A stretch of 64,000 bases of DNA from Chryseobacterium sp. (GCF_008014695.1 NZ_VOXE01000004.1:124001-188000), one strand, 5' to 3'. Shown: positions 43,940-53,882, counted from the stretch's first letter. The notes: generated by a model from the letters alone, not told the origin. Made by a program: numbers and translations.

Positions 43940-46900
43940 ATGAAAACAAAATTTACGGTTATTTTTTTCTTTTTGGTTATTTCACTTGTAAATGCTCAAA
44001 GAATCGATCTTCAGTGGGAAGGCTCGAAAACAAGAAGTTTTGGTGAAATAAATATGAATCTCCCCAGTTTCAAGAACGAAGGTTTTTCATTTGACCAAAA
44101 TAACATTTTTATCAATATAAAACAAAAAACAGAAAAAAAAGATATTAAAATTACCAATCTGCAGTGGGTTGGGGTTCCTGACAAAGAACTTTTTGACCTC
44201 AACAAAAATTCTCTAATCGATTTTGATCAAACCTCCGTATCCTACTCTTCGGGCGAAACCGGCAACATTGCGCAAATTAACGTAGCCCTGTTTAAACTTG
44301 AAAAAGGGAAAATCCAGCGGCTTGCTTCTTTTGAAATATCTTCCGGGAATACTGCTAAGAACAATGGCGCTTCCAAAATAGGAAGCACAATCAATCCGCT
44401 CTCCGACGGAAATTTTTATAAGATCAAAGTAGACCGCAGTGGAATATTTAAGATTACAGCAGATTTTCTTCAGCAGAACGGAATTAATCCAGCATCGGTG
44501 AATCCTAAAAATTTCAGAATCTACGGAAACGGCGGTTTGATGTTGCCTGAATTTAATCAGGATTCACGGTACGGTGCGCTGCAGGAAAATGCAGTTCAGG
44601 TAGTAGGAGAAGATGACGGGGTCTGGAACAGTACAGATTACGCTCTCTTCTATGCACAGGGACCCGATGGCTACAACCTTTATGATACTGCAAACGGAGG
44701 TGGCTTCAAGAGAACAGATACCCGTACTGACCGAAGTAATCATCTTAAGAATATTTATGAGGATTTTTCCTATTATTTCATCAGTTTTGATAAAGGTCCG
44801 GGAAAAAGAGTGCAGACGGTAGACGGAAACCTCCCCTCTACTCTTATTACCAGATATGATGATTACCAGTTCATAGACGAGGAAAAGAAAAATTTATTGA
44901 AACTGGGAAGAATATGGGCTGACGAATTGCCTTTTACCACCGCAAAAGTTGTCACTTTAGCTACAAAATCACCCATCCAACCGACTGACGTGATTAAATA
45001 TCGGACTCAGGTTATAGGATTTAAATCCCAGGGCAACCATATATCATTTAATATCAACGGACAAAATGTAGAGTCGCAATCCATCGCGCCGAACGGACAG
45101 GACTTTGTCCAAATGCGGTACAGTGGGAATATTTCAAACCTCACGGGCAGCGCAATTACGCTGAATTACACTCCAAACATCACTTCAAATCCTAATGGTC
45201 TTTTTTACTTTGATTATATCGAGGTGCAGTATAAAGAAAACCTTAAATTCAACGGGACCCAGATGAATTTCCGGGACTTCTCAATGGAAAGCGGCTCCCT
45301 TCAGAATTATGGATTTTCTATTTCTGATGCAGCTTCGCTGGAGCAGGTTTGGGATGTTACCGACATTACAAATGCCAACAGAAGGGTAAATAAAGCTGGA
45401 GGATCACTCTTTAATTTCGGATATATTTCCCAAAATATGGATTTTAATAATGAATTTGTGGCTTTCAAAGCTGCATCTGCATACCTACCTGCGTTTGTGG
45501 GTAAAATTGAGAACCAGAATCTTGCGGCCATGCAGAATGTGGATTATCTGATACTCACAACACCGGAAATGATGTCGAATGCACAACGGCTTTCCACTTA
45601 TCATCAGACCAAAAGCAATCTTCAAACTAAAATTGTCGACATTAATAAAATTTATAATGAATACAGCAGCGGAGGCCAGGATTTAACAGCAATCCGGGAT
45701 TTCATAACAAAATTGAATACTCCGGCCGGAAGTTTAAAATATGTTTTTCTGCTTGGAGATGCCACTTATGACTATAAAAATCGGACTCCAAACAATTATG
45801 ATGTGGTTCCTTCTTACCAAAGTGAGGAAAGTGGCAATTTTGTTTCTTCCTTCGTTACCGATGATTACATCGTAATGACTCAGCCACAGACCTCCACGAG
45901 TTTAGGGAATATGCTTCCGGATTTACCTGTAGGAAGACTTCCTGCTGCTACAATTACAGAAGCAACGAAACTCATTGATAAAACACTGGCTTATTACAAC
46001 GCATTACCGGGACAGTCGACCCCGTTTGGAGAATGGCGGATGAAGATGGATTTTATAGTGGATGATGACAATGATGGTGGCGGACCTTTCCATAATTATG
46101 TAGAAACCGCTATTGCCGACACCTTTGAAGGAACCACCGATAAACCTGAATACAACATCCGGAAACTTTATCAGGATGCATTTGTGCAGCAGAGTTCTGC
46201 GGGCGGACCGCGTTATCCGCAGGTGAACCAGGCTATTTCCAATGACATCGGCAACAGCCTTTATTTGTTTTATTTCGGGCATGGCGGAATCAATGGTTGG
46301 GCTCAGGAACGGGTACTCACTTCAGATGAAGTACAGAATTCCAATAATTTTTCGAATGTTTACAGCCGCTTTCCTTTGGTCTGCACCATTACTTGTGAAT
46401 TTACGCTCTGGGATGAGCCGAATACATTTTCTGTAGGTGAACAATTCATCAAACATAAAGACGGCGGGGCAACCACCATGATTACTTCGAGCCGCGCCAT
46501 TGAGGTGAATTACGGACTCAGCTATACCGATCTTTTTACAAAAACCCTCTTTAAATTGACAAATGATGATTTTGAAACTTTGGGAAGAGCCAATTTAATC
46601 GCCAAAACGAATTTTGGGGCCAATTCTAACCATTTAAAGGTTAACTTTCTGGGAGATCCGGCTATGAAACTAAGCCGCCCTAAAAGACTTTTGGTGATTG
46701 ACCAGATTGTAACGCCTGTGCCGGGTCTTATAAGAGCGCTGGATTTTGTAAAAATCACAGGTCATATCAACAACCCGAATGGCAGTTTAAATAATACCTT
46801 CAACGGCAGAGTGGTCATTAATATTTTCGATAAAAGGCTCAATAAAAGCACCCTCAACAACGATGGGAACCTAACACCTGTCCTGAATTATACCGAAGAA

Positions 46901-47812
46901 GGGAGTGCAATTGTAAAAGCTTCGGGAACTGCAGTAAACGGTGTATTTACAGTTGAATTCTATGTGCCGAACGATATCAACTATACTGTAGGTACCGGAA
47001 GAATACTCGCTTATGCAGATAATAAAGTTATTGATGTCTTCAATAACCAGCCGTATCAGGTTGGAGATATTAATCCCAACGGTATTAATGACAATGAGCC
47101 ACCGAAAGTTCATTTGTATATGAACAATACCAATTTTGCAAACGGAGGAATCACAGATCAGAATCCAATGCTCCTAGCCTGTGTTACAGACGATACCGGA
47201 ATAAATTCAACCGGGGCGGGAATTGGTCACGATATTACTGTATATTTGGATGGCGAAATTATTAACACCGTGGTTTTAAACGATTTCTATTCGCCGGGTG
47301 AAGGAAACGGCTGCGTAAATGCTGGTTTAGCAGACTATCAGAAAGGGAATGTCACCTACCCTTTCAGAAATCTGACTCCGGGTGAACATCTTTTAACTTT
47401 TAAAGTTTGGGACATCAACAATAATTCGACTACAGAAACGTTAAAATTTGACGTGAAAGATGAAACCAATCAAAGTCTCATTATCAACAGACCTTTGAAC
47501 TGGCCCAATCCTTTTACCAATAAGACCTATGTGCAGTTTGAGCACAACTGTGATGATATTCTGGATGTGAATGTTCAGATTTATACAATAACCGGAAAAT
47601 TGGTGAGGACTTTAACACAGACTGTTGTTTCGGAACCGTTCTTACAGGGCTTCAGAACACCAAGACAGGCCATTGAATGGGATGGTAATGATGATTTTGG
47701 TGATTCGGTAGCAAAAGGTACGTATATTTTTAAGATATTTGCAAAAAGCCAGAACCAGGAAAAATGTAAGGGAAGTGCAACGGCTGTCGAAAAGATGGTT
47801 CTTTTAAAATAA
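43940..47812 (+). CDS. porU: Type IX secretion sortase PorU (C25 family protease)
   Basis: The 1290-residue protein has a signal peptide (LVISLVNAQ) and a large C25 (gingipain-type) protease domain. Active-site segments are the His motif YLFYFGHGGINGWAQ and the Cys motif VCTITCEFTLWDEPN. Several Ig-like domains and a C-terminal FlgD-like domain (VNVQIYTITGKLVRTL ... WDGNDDFGDSVAKGTYIFKI) follow. PorU removes the C-terminal signal from T9SS cargo at the outer membrane and links it to lipopolysaccharide. It is the first gene of a porU-porV pair (21 bases apart), divergent from gldJ. Confidence 0.95.
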   Translation: MKTKFTVIFFFLVISLVNAQRIDLQWEGSKTRSFGEINMNLPSFKNEGFSFDQNNIFINIKQKTEKKDIKITNLQWVGVPDKELFDLNKNSLIDFDQTSVSYSSGETGNIAQINVALFKLEKGKIQRLASFEISSGNTAKNNGASKIGSTINPLSDGNFYKIKVDRSGIFKITADFLQQNGINPASVNPKNFRIYGNGGLMLPEFNQDSRYGALQENAVQVVGEDDGVWNSTDYALFYAQGPDGYNLYDTANGGGFKRTDTRTDRSNHLKNIYEDFSYYFISFDKGPGKRVQTVDGNLPSTLITRYDDYQFIDEEKKNLLKLGRIWADELPFTTAKVVTLATKSPIQPTDVIKYRTQVIGFKSQGNHISFNINGQNVESQSIAPNGQDFVQMRYSGNISNLTGSAITLNYTPNITSNPNGLFYFDYIEVQYKENLKFNGTQMNFRDFSMESGSLQNYGFSISDAASLEQVWDVTDITNANRRVNKAGGSLFNFGYISQNMDFNNEFVAFKAASAYLPAFVGKIENQNLAAMQNVDYLILTTPEMMSNAQRLSTYHQTKSNLQTKIVDINKIYNEYSSGGQDLTAIRDFITKLNTPAGSLKYVFLLGDATYDYKNRTPNNYDVVPSYQSEESGNFVSSFVTDDYIVMTQPQTSTSLGNMLPDLPVGRLPAATITEATKLIDKTLAYYNALPGQSTPFGEWRMKMDFIVDDDNDGGGPFHNYVETAIADTFEGTTDKPEYNIRKLYQDAFVQQSSAGGPRYPQVNQAISNDIGNSLYLFYFGHGGINGWAQERVLTSDEVQNSNNFSNVYSRFPLVCTITCEFTLWDEPNTFSVGEQFIKHKDGGATTMITSSRAIEVNYGLSYTDLFTKTLFKLTNDDFETLGRANLIAKTNFGANSNHLKVNFLGDPAMKLSRPKRLLVIDQIVTPVPGLIRALDFVKITGHINNPNGSLNNTFNGRVVINIFDKRLNKSTLNNDGNLTPVLNYTEEGSAIVKASGTAVNGVFTVEFYVPNDINYTVGTGRILAYADNKVIDVFNNQPYQVGDINPNGINDNEPPKVHLYMNNTNFANGGITDQNPMLLACVTDDTGINSTGAGIGHDITVYLDGEIINTVVLNDFYSPGEGNGCVNAGLADYQKGNVTYPFRNLTPGEHLLTFKVWDINNNSTTETLKFDVKDETNQSLIINRPLNWPNPFTNKTYVQFEHNCDDILDVNVQIYTITGKLVRTLTQTVVSEPFLQGFRTPRQAIEWDGNDDFGDSVAKGTYIFKIFAKSQNQEKCKGSATAVEKMVLLK

Positions 47813-47833
47813 ATAAACTATAAATAATATTAT

Positions 47834-48997
47834 ATGAATCTTTCAAAAAAACTTTTTCTAGGTCTTGGTCTTAGTGCCGGATTCATGGGATTTTCCCAGG
47901 ATTTGAGTAATATCAGACCCGTTCTTACCGGAGCGCCTTTCCTAAGAATTGCACCAGATGCCCGCTCAGGAGGTATGGGTGATCAGGGTGTTGCCACTTC
48001 ATCAGATGCATTTTCTCAGTTCTGGAATGCCGCAAAATATCCATTCAGCAGAACAAATTCTGCGGTGGGCTTCAGTTATACTCCTTATATGAGTAAACTG
48101 ACTAATGATGTATTTTTGGTATATGGGGCTTATCATAAATTTTTGGGTCAGGAAGAACGATCCACCATTTCTGCAAGTATCTATTATTTCAATATGGGCC
48201 AGGTTGATCTTACCCGGATTGTAGGAACCGAAGTGGTACAGGAAGGAATCGCAAAACCTAATGAGTTTGCAATCGATATCGCCTATGGTTTGAAACTTTT
48301 CGACACCTTTTCCATGGCAGTAACCGGAAGATTTTTACGTTCCGATCTTGCAGGAGGTTTCAATACAGATACTACACTGAAAGCTGCGAATTCTTTCGCG
48401 GTTGATATTTCCAGTTATTATACTACTCCGCGTTTTTCCAGTATCGGAGGGTACGACGGTCGTGTAAATGCTGGTTTGGCAATTCAGAATTTAGGTCCAA
48501 GGCTTGATTATACCGGAAATGATGATTCCAGATCTTATTTACCGACAATGGCAAGACTTGGAGCCGGATACGATATGTTTCTTGATGATGCAAACCGAAT
48601 CAGTATAAGTGCAGAAGCTTCAAAACTTTTGGTACCAGGTTCTGAACTGGTTGGAGTTAATCCTATTACGAACGATCCTATTTACGCCGTTCCGAATGTA
48701 GGTGTACTCGAAGGAATCGGAAAATCATTGAAAAACGAAAAAAGCGTAATGTTCAGCGGAGGGCTTGAATATTCTTATGATAATGCTTTCTCTGTACGTA
48801 CCGGTTATTTCCATGAAAGCGAAGAGCAGGGAGCAAGACAGTTTGCCACTGCCGGGATTGGTTTAAAATACAACGCTTTCGCACTTGATGTTTCTTACCT
48901 CATTAATACCTCTAAAATCAACTCAGCTCTGGACAATACATTAAGATTTGGACTGACTTGGACTATTGGAGAAGAAACTTCAAATGTTGATTATTAA
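47834..48997 (+). CDS. porV: Type IX secretion outer-membrane protein PorV (LptO)
   Basis: The 387-residue protein has a signal peptide (LSAGFMGFSQD) and the PorV-specific N-terminal FLRIAPDARSGGMGDQGVATSSDAFSQFWNAAKYPF. A 14-strand beta barrel ends in LDNTLRFGLTWTIGEE. PorV recognises cargo C-terminal domains and shuttles them to the PorU sortase. It follows porU by 21 bases and is followed by a strong terminator. Confidence 0.95.
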   Translation: MNLSKKLFLGLGLSAGFMGFSQDLSNIRPVLTGAPFLRIAPDARSGGMGDQGVATSSDAFSQFWNAAKYPFSRTNSAVGFSYTPYMSKLTNDVFLVYGAYHKFLGQEERSTISASIYYFNMGQVDLTRIVGTEVVQEGIAKPNEFAIDIAYGLKLFDTFSMAVTGRFLRSDLAGGFNTDTTLKAANSFAVDISSYYTTPRFSSIGGYDGRVNAGLAIQNLGPRLDYTGNDDSRSYLPTMARLGAGYDMFLDDANRISISAEASKLLVPGSELVGVNPITNDPIYAVPNVGVLEGIGKSLKNEKSVMFSGGLEYSYDNAFSVRTGYFHESEEQGARQFATAGIGLKYNAFALDVSYLINTSKINSALDNTLRFGLTWTIGEETSNVDY

Positions 48998-49016
48998 AAT
49001 TCACAGTCATGATAAC

Positions 49017-49045
49017 AGAAACCTCACTTGTGAGGTTTTTTTTAT
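49017..49045 (+). terminator. Terminator after porV
   Basis: A stem AACCTCA-CTTG-TGAGGTT (49020-49037) is followed by an eight-T run. Confidence 0.85.
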
Positions 49046-49105
49046 GCAGATTCAAATTTGATGATTAAAAAATCTAATTTTTACCGGTTTTTTCTTTTCT
49101 ATCCT

Positions 49106-49113
49106 TAATTTTG
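49106..49113 (+). promoter_or_regulatory. -7 promoter box abutting the FUSC gene
   Basis: TAATTTTG ends one base before the first ATG (49115). Transcription should start after that codon, which favours the second ATG (49118) or a later one. Confidence 0.55.
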
Positions 49114-49117
49114 CATG

Positions 49118-51370
49118 ATGAATTACCGCTCAGAACTAAAAAAATACATGACCAGCCAGTATATCTATTCCGCGGTGCGGATCACGCTGGCTATCGTAGT
49201 TCCGAGTGTTATTCTTGCCTATTTCGGGGTGTTGAAGGAATATGTCCTTTTCCCGCTGGGAACGAGTCTGATTGGATTTACCGATCAGCCGGGACCATTT
49301 ATTCGCCGGAGAAATTCTTTACTTTTCGCAGTCATCTGTTTCTTTTTTGTAGCGCTCGTGGCGACTTTAATCAAAGATTTTCCCTTGCTGATTTATACAG
49401 AGATTATTTTTTTCGGAATGTTTTTTTCCCTCATCGGGATTTACGGGCAGCGCTTGGCCGCCGTTGGTTCCCTTTCCTTGGTAGTTCTGGGGATTTTTAT
49501 CAACGGACACTTAACCGGAGCCGATATTTTTCTGAGTTTAATCACATTTCTGGCAGGCTGCTTCTGGTTTTTTATCGTTTTCCTTATCGTTACTAAAATC
49601 CAACCCTATAAGCTCGCCGGACAGATGATCGGAGAAAACTATCTTGATCTTGCAGATTATCTTCTCATTAAAGCAAAGTTTTATGAAAAAGATGCTGATA
49701 TCGACGCACTTTTCTCGCAGGTAATTTCGCAACAGATCAAGATCAAAAACCTTCAGGAAGAAACCCGGGAAACCGTTTTCAAAACCCGGACGATCGTTAA
49801 TGAATCCACGACTGAAAGCCGGCTTCTGATGCTGATGTTTCTGAATTCAATCGACCTGCACGAAAAACTAATGACCTCGGAAAGTGATTATAAAAAGGTG
49901 CAGCAGCGTTTTGGTGACACCGGTTTCCTGCTGTCGGTGAGTAAGTACCTGTCGCTCATTGCCGGAGAACTCACTTCCATCGGAATTGCAATGCAGGCAA
50001 ATGCAAAAGCCAAACCTCTCAGAAACATCGACGAAGAACTTCAGCAGCTTTTTGAAGAATATTTTGATCTCCGGAACCAAAAATTATCTGCCGACAATCT
50101 TGAAGATTTTATGATTCTAAGGCAGATCATGGTAAGAATCGCCGATATCAGCGAAGAAATAAACGCCATTTACCGTATATTTTCCCAGGATGAAAAACTG
50201 GCAAAAAGCCTTTCAACCGGATTGGATATTAAAAATTTTACGCCAAATCAGGAGAAGCTCAATTTAAAAGTTCTAAGAAATAATTTATCCTTGGCATCAT
50301 CCCACTTCCGGCATGCCATCCGAATTACCTCTGCCTTGCTCATAGGATATTTTATTTCTAAACTGGAGTTTCTGGGTCTCGGACATTCTTATTGGATCCT
50401 CATTACCATTATCGCGATTATGCGGCCGGCTTATTCCACCACCAAAGACCGGAATCTGCTCAGGCTTTACGGCACTCTTGTGGGCGCCGTTTCGGCGTAT
50501 ATTATTTTATTTTTTATTAAAGACAGCACTCTTCTTTTTACTATTTTGCTTATCAGCATGATTCTGTGTTTCAGCATGCTGAAGTGGAAGTATTTCTGGG
50601 CGGTGCTTTTCATGACCATTTATGTTTTTCTCACGTTCAACCTTCTTACGCCGGGAAACATCAATGTGATCTTTAAGGACAGAATTCTGGATACTGCGAT
50701 CGGGGGATTGGTGGCTTTCGCCGTTTCATATTTTGTACTTCCGGTCTGGGAACATACGCAGAACCTTCAGCTCATGCAGAAAGCGGCGAAAAGCAATCTG
50801 GAATATTTTCAGGTCGTGATGGATTCCTTTAAAAAAGAAAACAACGATCCGAATTTCTACAAACTCAAACGCAAAAATGCCATTATTAATCTGGCAAATC
50901 TCTCAGATAATTTCCAGCGGATGATCTCGGATCCAAAAAACCAGCAGAAAAAACTTGAAACCGTGCACCAGTTTGTAAACACTTCGCATCTGATCACGGC
51001 CTATACCGCTTCGCTCTCGCAGTTTTCGAAAACCAGAAACGAGTATCCAGAAATTGATTTTGAAACATGGAACCGTAAAATTTCAGCTGAAATCATAAAA
51101 ATTATTTCCCTTCTAAGCACAGAAGGTTCTCAGCACGACGTAACTCCTGAAAAAACAATCACACCAGAAGATGCGGTGGAAATTTTACTCGAAAACAGAA
51201 AAAAGGAAATAGAAGAACATGAAATTTCGAACCGCCGTGACCCCGCCCGAATCACCCATTTAACAGAGCTCAGCAATATCCGCACCCTGCTCCACCTGAT
51301 CGATGATGTTTCGAAAGAACAGATTAAGATTCTGGAAAAACTCCCGCCACAGATCAGTCAACAATCGTAA
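49118..51370 (+). CDS. FUSC/YccS-type inner membrane protein
   Basis: The 750-residue protein has two blocks of about six transmembrane helices: residues about 20-165, beginning YIYSAVRITLAIVVPSVILAYFG, and about 395-555. A cytoplasmic region lies between them, and a charged helical tail follows. This duplicated layout and the segment SSHFRHAIRITSALLIGYFISKLEFLGLGHSYWILITIIAIMRPAYSTTKDR match FUSC/YccS proteins, which are related to aromatic-acid exporters of the AaeB type. The substrate is unknown. The frame starts at 49115, but the promoter box argues against that codon. Its last 17 bases overlap the convergent PPTase gene. Confidence 0.8.
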   Translation: MNYRSELKKYMTSQYIYSAVRITLAIVVPSVILAYFGVLKEYVLFPLGTSLIGFTDQPGPFIRRRNSLLFAVICFFFVALVATLIKDFPLLIYTEIIFFGMFFSLIGIYGQRLAAVGSLSLVVLGIFINGHLTGADIFLSLITFLAGCFWFFIVFLIVTKIQPYKLAGQMIGENYLDLADYLLIKAKFYEKDADIDALFSQVISQQIKIKNLQEETRETVFKTRTIVNESTTESRLLMLMFLNSIDLHEKLMTSESDYKKVQQRFGDTGFLLSVSKYLSLIAGELTSIGIAMQANAKAKPLRNIDEELQQLFEEYFDLRNQKLSADNLEDFMILRQIMVRIADISEEINAIYRIFSQDEKLAKSLSTGLDIKNFTPNQEKLNLKVLRNNLSLASSHFRHAIRITSALLIGYFISKLEFLGLGHSYWILITIIAIMRPAYSTTKDRNLLRLYGTLVGAVSAYIILFFIKDSTLLFTILLISMILCFSMLKWKYFWAVLFMTIYVFLTFNLLTPGNINVIFKDRILDTAIGGLVAFAVSYFVLPVWEHTQNLQLMQKAAKSNLEYFQVVMDSFKKENNDPNFYKLKRKNAIINLANLSDNFQRMISDPKNQQKKLETVHQFVNTSHLITAYTASLSQFSKTRNEYPEIDFETWNRKISAEIIKIISLLSTEGSQHDVTPEKTITPEDAVEILLENRKKEIEEHEISNRRDPARITHLTELSNIRTLLHLIDDVSKEQIKILEKLPPQISQQS

Positions 51371-51965
51371 AACAGTACTGGTCGAAAAATTCAACCCGGG
51401 CTTTGTAATCATCGGAGAAATGATCATCATGAACACGGCATTCCAACCGGTTAAGGTGTTTAAAACTGAACGGTTTTACTTCGTAATGCTTTTTCAGGGA
51501 CCAATAGTTGGAATGGTGAATTTTGTACAGACTTTCCTTCATGCTCCAGATCACCGTGAGGTATTCTTCCTCTTTATCAGCCGGAATAAATTCCGTTTCT
51601 TCCGGCAGAATAAATTTGTCTTTGAGACGCAGGATTTTCGGATTGAATTTTTCAATATCGATCCCGACTTTATGCGGGGAAAGTGCCAAAGCGGCATAAG
51701 GAAACGAATGCGTAATGGAAATTTCAGCATCTTTCGTTGAAAGATAAGGCTCCCGCTCATTATAGAGAATTTTGGCTTCGGGTTTCAGCGTTTTCAGGAT
51801 TTTCCTCACCATCAAAGCCTCGAGTAATTTCTGAGGATGATAATCTTTCACTTTTTGGCGGTTTTCGGGCTCCAGAAGTTCGTCGGCATTCAGTTCTTCA
51901 TTTTCGTCATACTTCCAGACAAGAATTGTGGCATTATGGTCGGAAAAATCACGGTAGAGCGGCAT
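51354..51965 (-). CDS. 4'-phosphopantetheinyl transferase superfamily protein
   Basis: The 203-residue protein has the Sfp-type motifs: PLLEALMVRKIL, ISITHSFPYAALALSPHKVGIDIEKF (metal-binding DIE near residue 100) and WSMKESLYKIHH (near 140). It loads carrier proteins with phosphopantetheine. Its size and motif layout fit the Sfp type rather than AcpS. It converges on the FUSC gene with a 17-base overlap, and its start coincides with the edge of the decayed island to its right. Confidence 0.85.
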   Translation of the reverse strand: MPLYRDFSDHNATILVWKYDENEELNADELLEPENRQKVKDYHPQKLLEALMVRKILKTLKPEAKILYNEREPYLSTKDAEISITHSFPYAALALSPHKVGIDIEKFNPKILRLKDKFILPEETEFIPADKEEEYLTVIWSMKESLYKIHHSNYWSLKKHYEVKPFSFKHLNRLECRVHDDHFSDDYKARVEFFDQYCFTIVD

Positions 51966-51967
51966 AT

Positions 51968-51998
51968 TTTGCGGTCAGGAAATTAGTTTGTAAATTTG
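51968..51998 (+). promoter_or_regulatory. Orphan promoter pointing into the decayed island
   Basis: TTTG at 51968-51971 and TAAATTTG at 51991-51998, exactly 19 bases apart, form a full consensus promoter. It lies just before the PPTase start on the other strand and faces a region without an intact gene for more than 430 bases. Confidence 0.6.
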
Positions 51999-52434
51999 CG
52001 AACATTATTAATTTTGTTGATATAGGTCCTATTTATGGGGTTTTGCTTACGTCCCTACTTTCTTTAGTACAACATACGTACAACATCAATCATTAAGTCT
52101 TTCAGTGCGCTTTTCTTCACCCCTTTGCATTCCTACAAATGTACAGTATTGTTATGAATGGACAAACAGCAGCAAAATAAGATATTTGCCCAAAGTCCGG
52201 CATTGTTTGTAAGCTCGTTACACACATTTTTTATTGAACCCAATTTCAATTTAGGCCCATCCTTTACGTCGGTATTTGTTATACTGTAAGCTAGAGAATA
52301 AAATAACACTTCTTCTTTCTATTGCATTGATTTACATTGATATGTGTATTGTTTTTTACATGATAATGAATGAAATTTGTAATCGTCTAGACAACAGTGT
52401 ATTACTTAATTTCTAACTTAAAAATTTTATTATC
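51999..52434. other. Gene-free AT-rich stretch at the island edge
   Basis: No gene is visible. There is a short direct repeat GTACAACAT twice at 52066-52086, but no integrase gene or tRNA. The DNA is more AT-rich than the chromosome to the left. Confidence 0.6.
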
Positions 52435-52824
52435 ATGGCAAAACATAGAGGTCTCATGAAATACGTCGGCACATTGGGCGACGTGAGACATTTTAAGATC
52501 AAAGGCCAGCAGGGGTTTTATGCCGGAATGGTGGGTGGACCCACTGCAGAGCAGATCAAGTCGGCACCGGAGTTCGAGAGAACCCGGGAGAAAATGAATG
52601 AGTTCGGCGGGTGCGCCATTTCTGGGAAAGCAGTTCGCACCGCGCTGTCTCAGCTTATGGGCAAATTCACCGATACAAAAGTTACAGAAAGACTGACTTC
52701 GATTATGAAGAAGATCAACTTGAAAGACGGTACTAAGGCACATGGATACCGGAAGGTTGAGATCTCAACGCAAAGAAACTACCTGAAAGGTTTTGAGTTT
52801 AATAAAAAGCAATCGACTTTATAA
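52435..52824 (+). pseudogene. Truncated protein of a Bacteroidota-specific DUF family
   Basis: The 129-residue frame begins MAKHRGLMKYVGTLGDVRHFKIKGQQGF and continues to YRKVEISTQRNYLKGFEFNKK. This style (EGTLGD-type opening and FEFN) resembles the N-terminal half of uncharacterised Bacteroidota proteins I expect to be roughly twice this length. After QSTL the frame stops, and an unrelated SLOG-domain remnant follows within 40 bases, so the C-terminal half has probably been deleted. The product may still be made. Its function is unknown. Confidence 0.5.
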
Positions 52825-52860
52825 AAAAGTTCTCATTTAAAATTTGACCATCTAAGCTTT

Positions 52861-53136
52861 GTTGAGGCTATTATTTCGGGTGGTGCTAAGGGTGCAGATA
52901 TCCTTGCTGCACGCTATGCGAGGGAAATCGGGTGACCAATGATCGTTTATAAACCTGATTACAAAAGAAATGGGCGGGGCGCTGCATTAATCTGGAACAC
53001 CGAAATCATTGAGAATTCTGATGTGGTTTATGCCTTTTGGGACGGAAGATCCAACGGCACCCGAGACGCTATTAACAAAGCACAAAACATGGGGAAAGTA
53101 CTTTATATCCTTAAATACAATCAGTTTGAGGAATAA
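52861..53136 (+). pseudogene. SLOG (YspA/cpYpsA-like) domain gene interrupted by a stop
   Basis: The single frame reads VEAIISGGAKGADILAARYA, then a TGA at 52933-52935, and resumes at PMIVYKPDYKRNGRGAALIWN through AFWDGRSNGTRDAINKA to the end at 53136. These are the SLOG-type nucleotide-binding motifs (SGGAKGAD, Y-x-PD-x-x-x-G, D-x-x-x-FWDG-x-S-x-GT). The first beta strand is missing; a KVLI remnant lies just upstream in another frame. Loss of the N-terminus and the stop mark it as inactive. Confidence 0.75.
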
Positions 53137-53137
53137 A

Positions 53138-53161
53138 AAAGGAATGCGGATGCATTCCTTT
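53138..53161 (+). terminator. Terminator after the SLOG remnant
   Basis: A perfect 10-bp stem (AAAGGAATGC and complement) has a GGAT loop. It lies directly after the stop of the SLOG remnant. Confidence 0.75.
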
Positions 53162-53580
53162 CACATATCTATGCGAGACTTTCTATTTCGTTATCTACCA
53201 TTTTTTTACGTCTTTAAAAGACATCATCATCATTCAAATAGTGTAATTATTCATTGAAATGGTTAAGTTTTCACAGCTTAAACGTTATACGGGATTACTT
53301 CTGAATCCGTTAAAAGAGTTCAGACGCTGACACTGATGGAATTCCAGACAGATACTTCAAACTCCCGTTTGGCTGAATTCCCCGCTCTACAAATTCCCCG
53401 CTCTACAAAAAAACGGCTAATCATTCAGAAATCAAGACATTTTCCAGTTAGTGCTCCGATGGTAATTTGTACTTGTATTTATGATTTTTTTTACTGGAGC
53501 ATGGATTGGAGCATAAAGATGTGGCAGATGGTATTCACTTATCATTGCCATAATGTTGCTCGGTGTGGGAAGTGGGGATT
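53162..53580. other. Gene-free stretch
   Basis: No recognisable gene or domain is seen here. A 16-base segment (ATTCCCCGCTCTACAA) is duplicated in tandem at 53378-53409. Frames open in this stretch show no coding character. Confidence 0.55.
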
Positions 53581-53880
53581 TTATCCTTCAATATTCAGTT
53601 GGTAATGGGTGCTTCGGCCTCTGGATCCTGATTTCAGAAGAATGCCCTTTTCTACTAAATCGGTGATGTCGCGCAGCGCGGTATCGGAAGAGCTTTTGGT
53701 GAGTCCTGCATATTTGGAAGTGGTAAGATTTCCTTCAAAACCATCCAACAGTCTGTTGATGACTAAATGCTGACGATCATTGGTGATTTTGGGGCTGTTT
53801 TTTATGAGGAAGTCATGTTTTTTAATGACCCTGCTGATGATTCCGTCTGAATTTACGATGGCTTCTTTGAGAGCAAAAAA
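53581..53880 (-). pseudogene. C-terminal fragment of a Fic/DUF4172-type protein
   Basis: Read on the minus strand, the last 99 codons contain LVINRLLDGFEGNLTTSKYA, SSSDTALRDITDLVEKGILL and SGSRGRSTHYQLNIEG. This is the winged-helix tail typical of Fic proteins with an N-terminal DUF4172 domain. The Fic core (HPFxxGNG) and everything before it are absent; the fragment ends at an A-rich tract at 53874-53880. Fic proteins transfer AMP to target proteins, but this piece has no catalytic part. Confidence 0.8.
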
Positions 53881-53882
53881 AT

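Noticed and set aside
52060..52090. Direct repeat GTACAACAT as an attachment site
   Set aside because: Only nine bases, no integrase gene and no second copy at another boundary in the window.
53336..53605. 89-codon plus-strand frame in the decayed island
   Set aside because: It runs through a tandem duplication and into the Fic remnant on the other strand; the composition is not coding.
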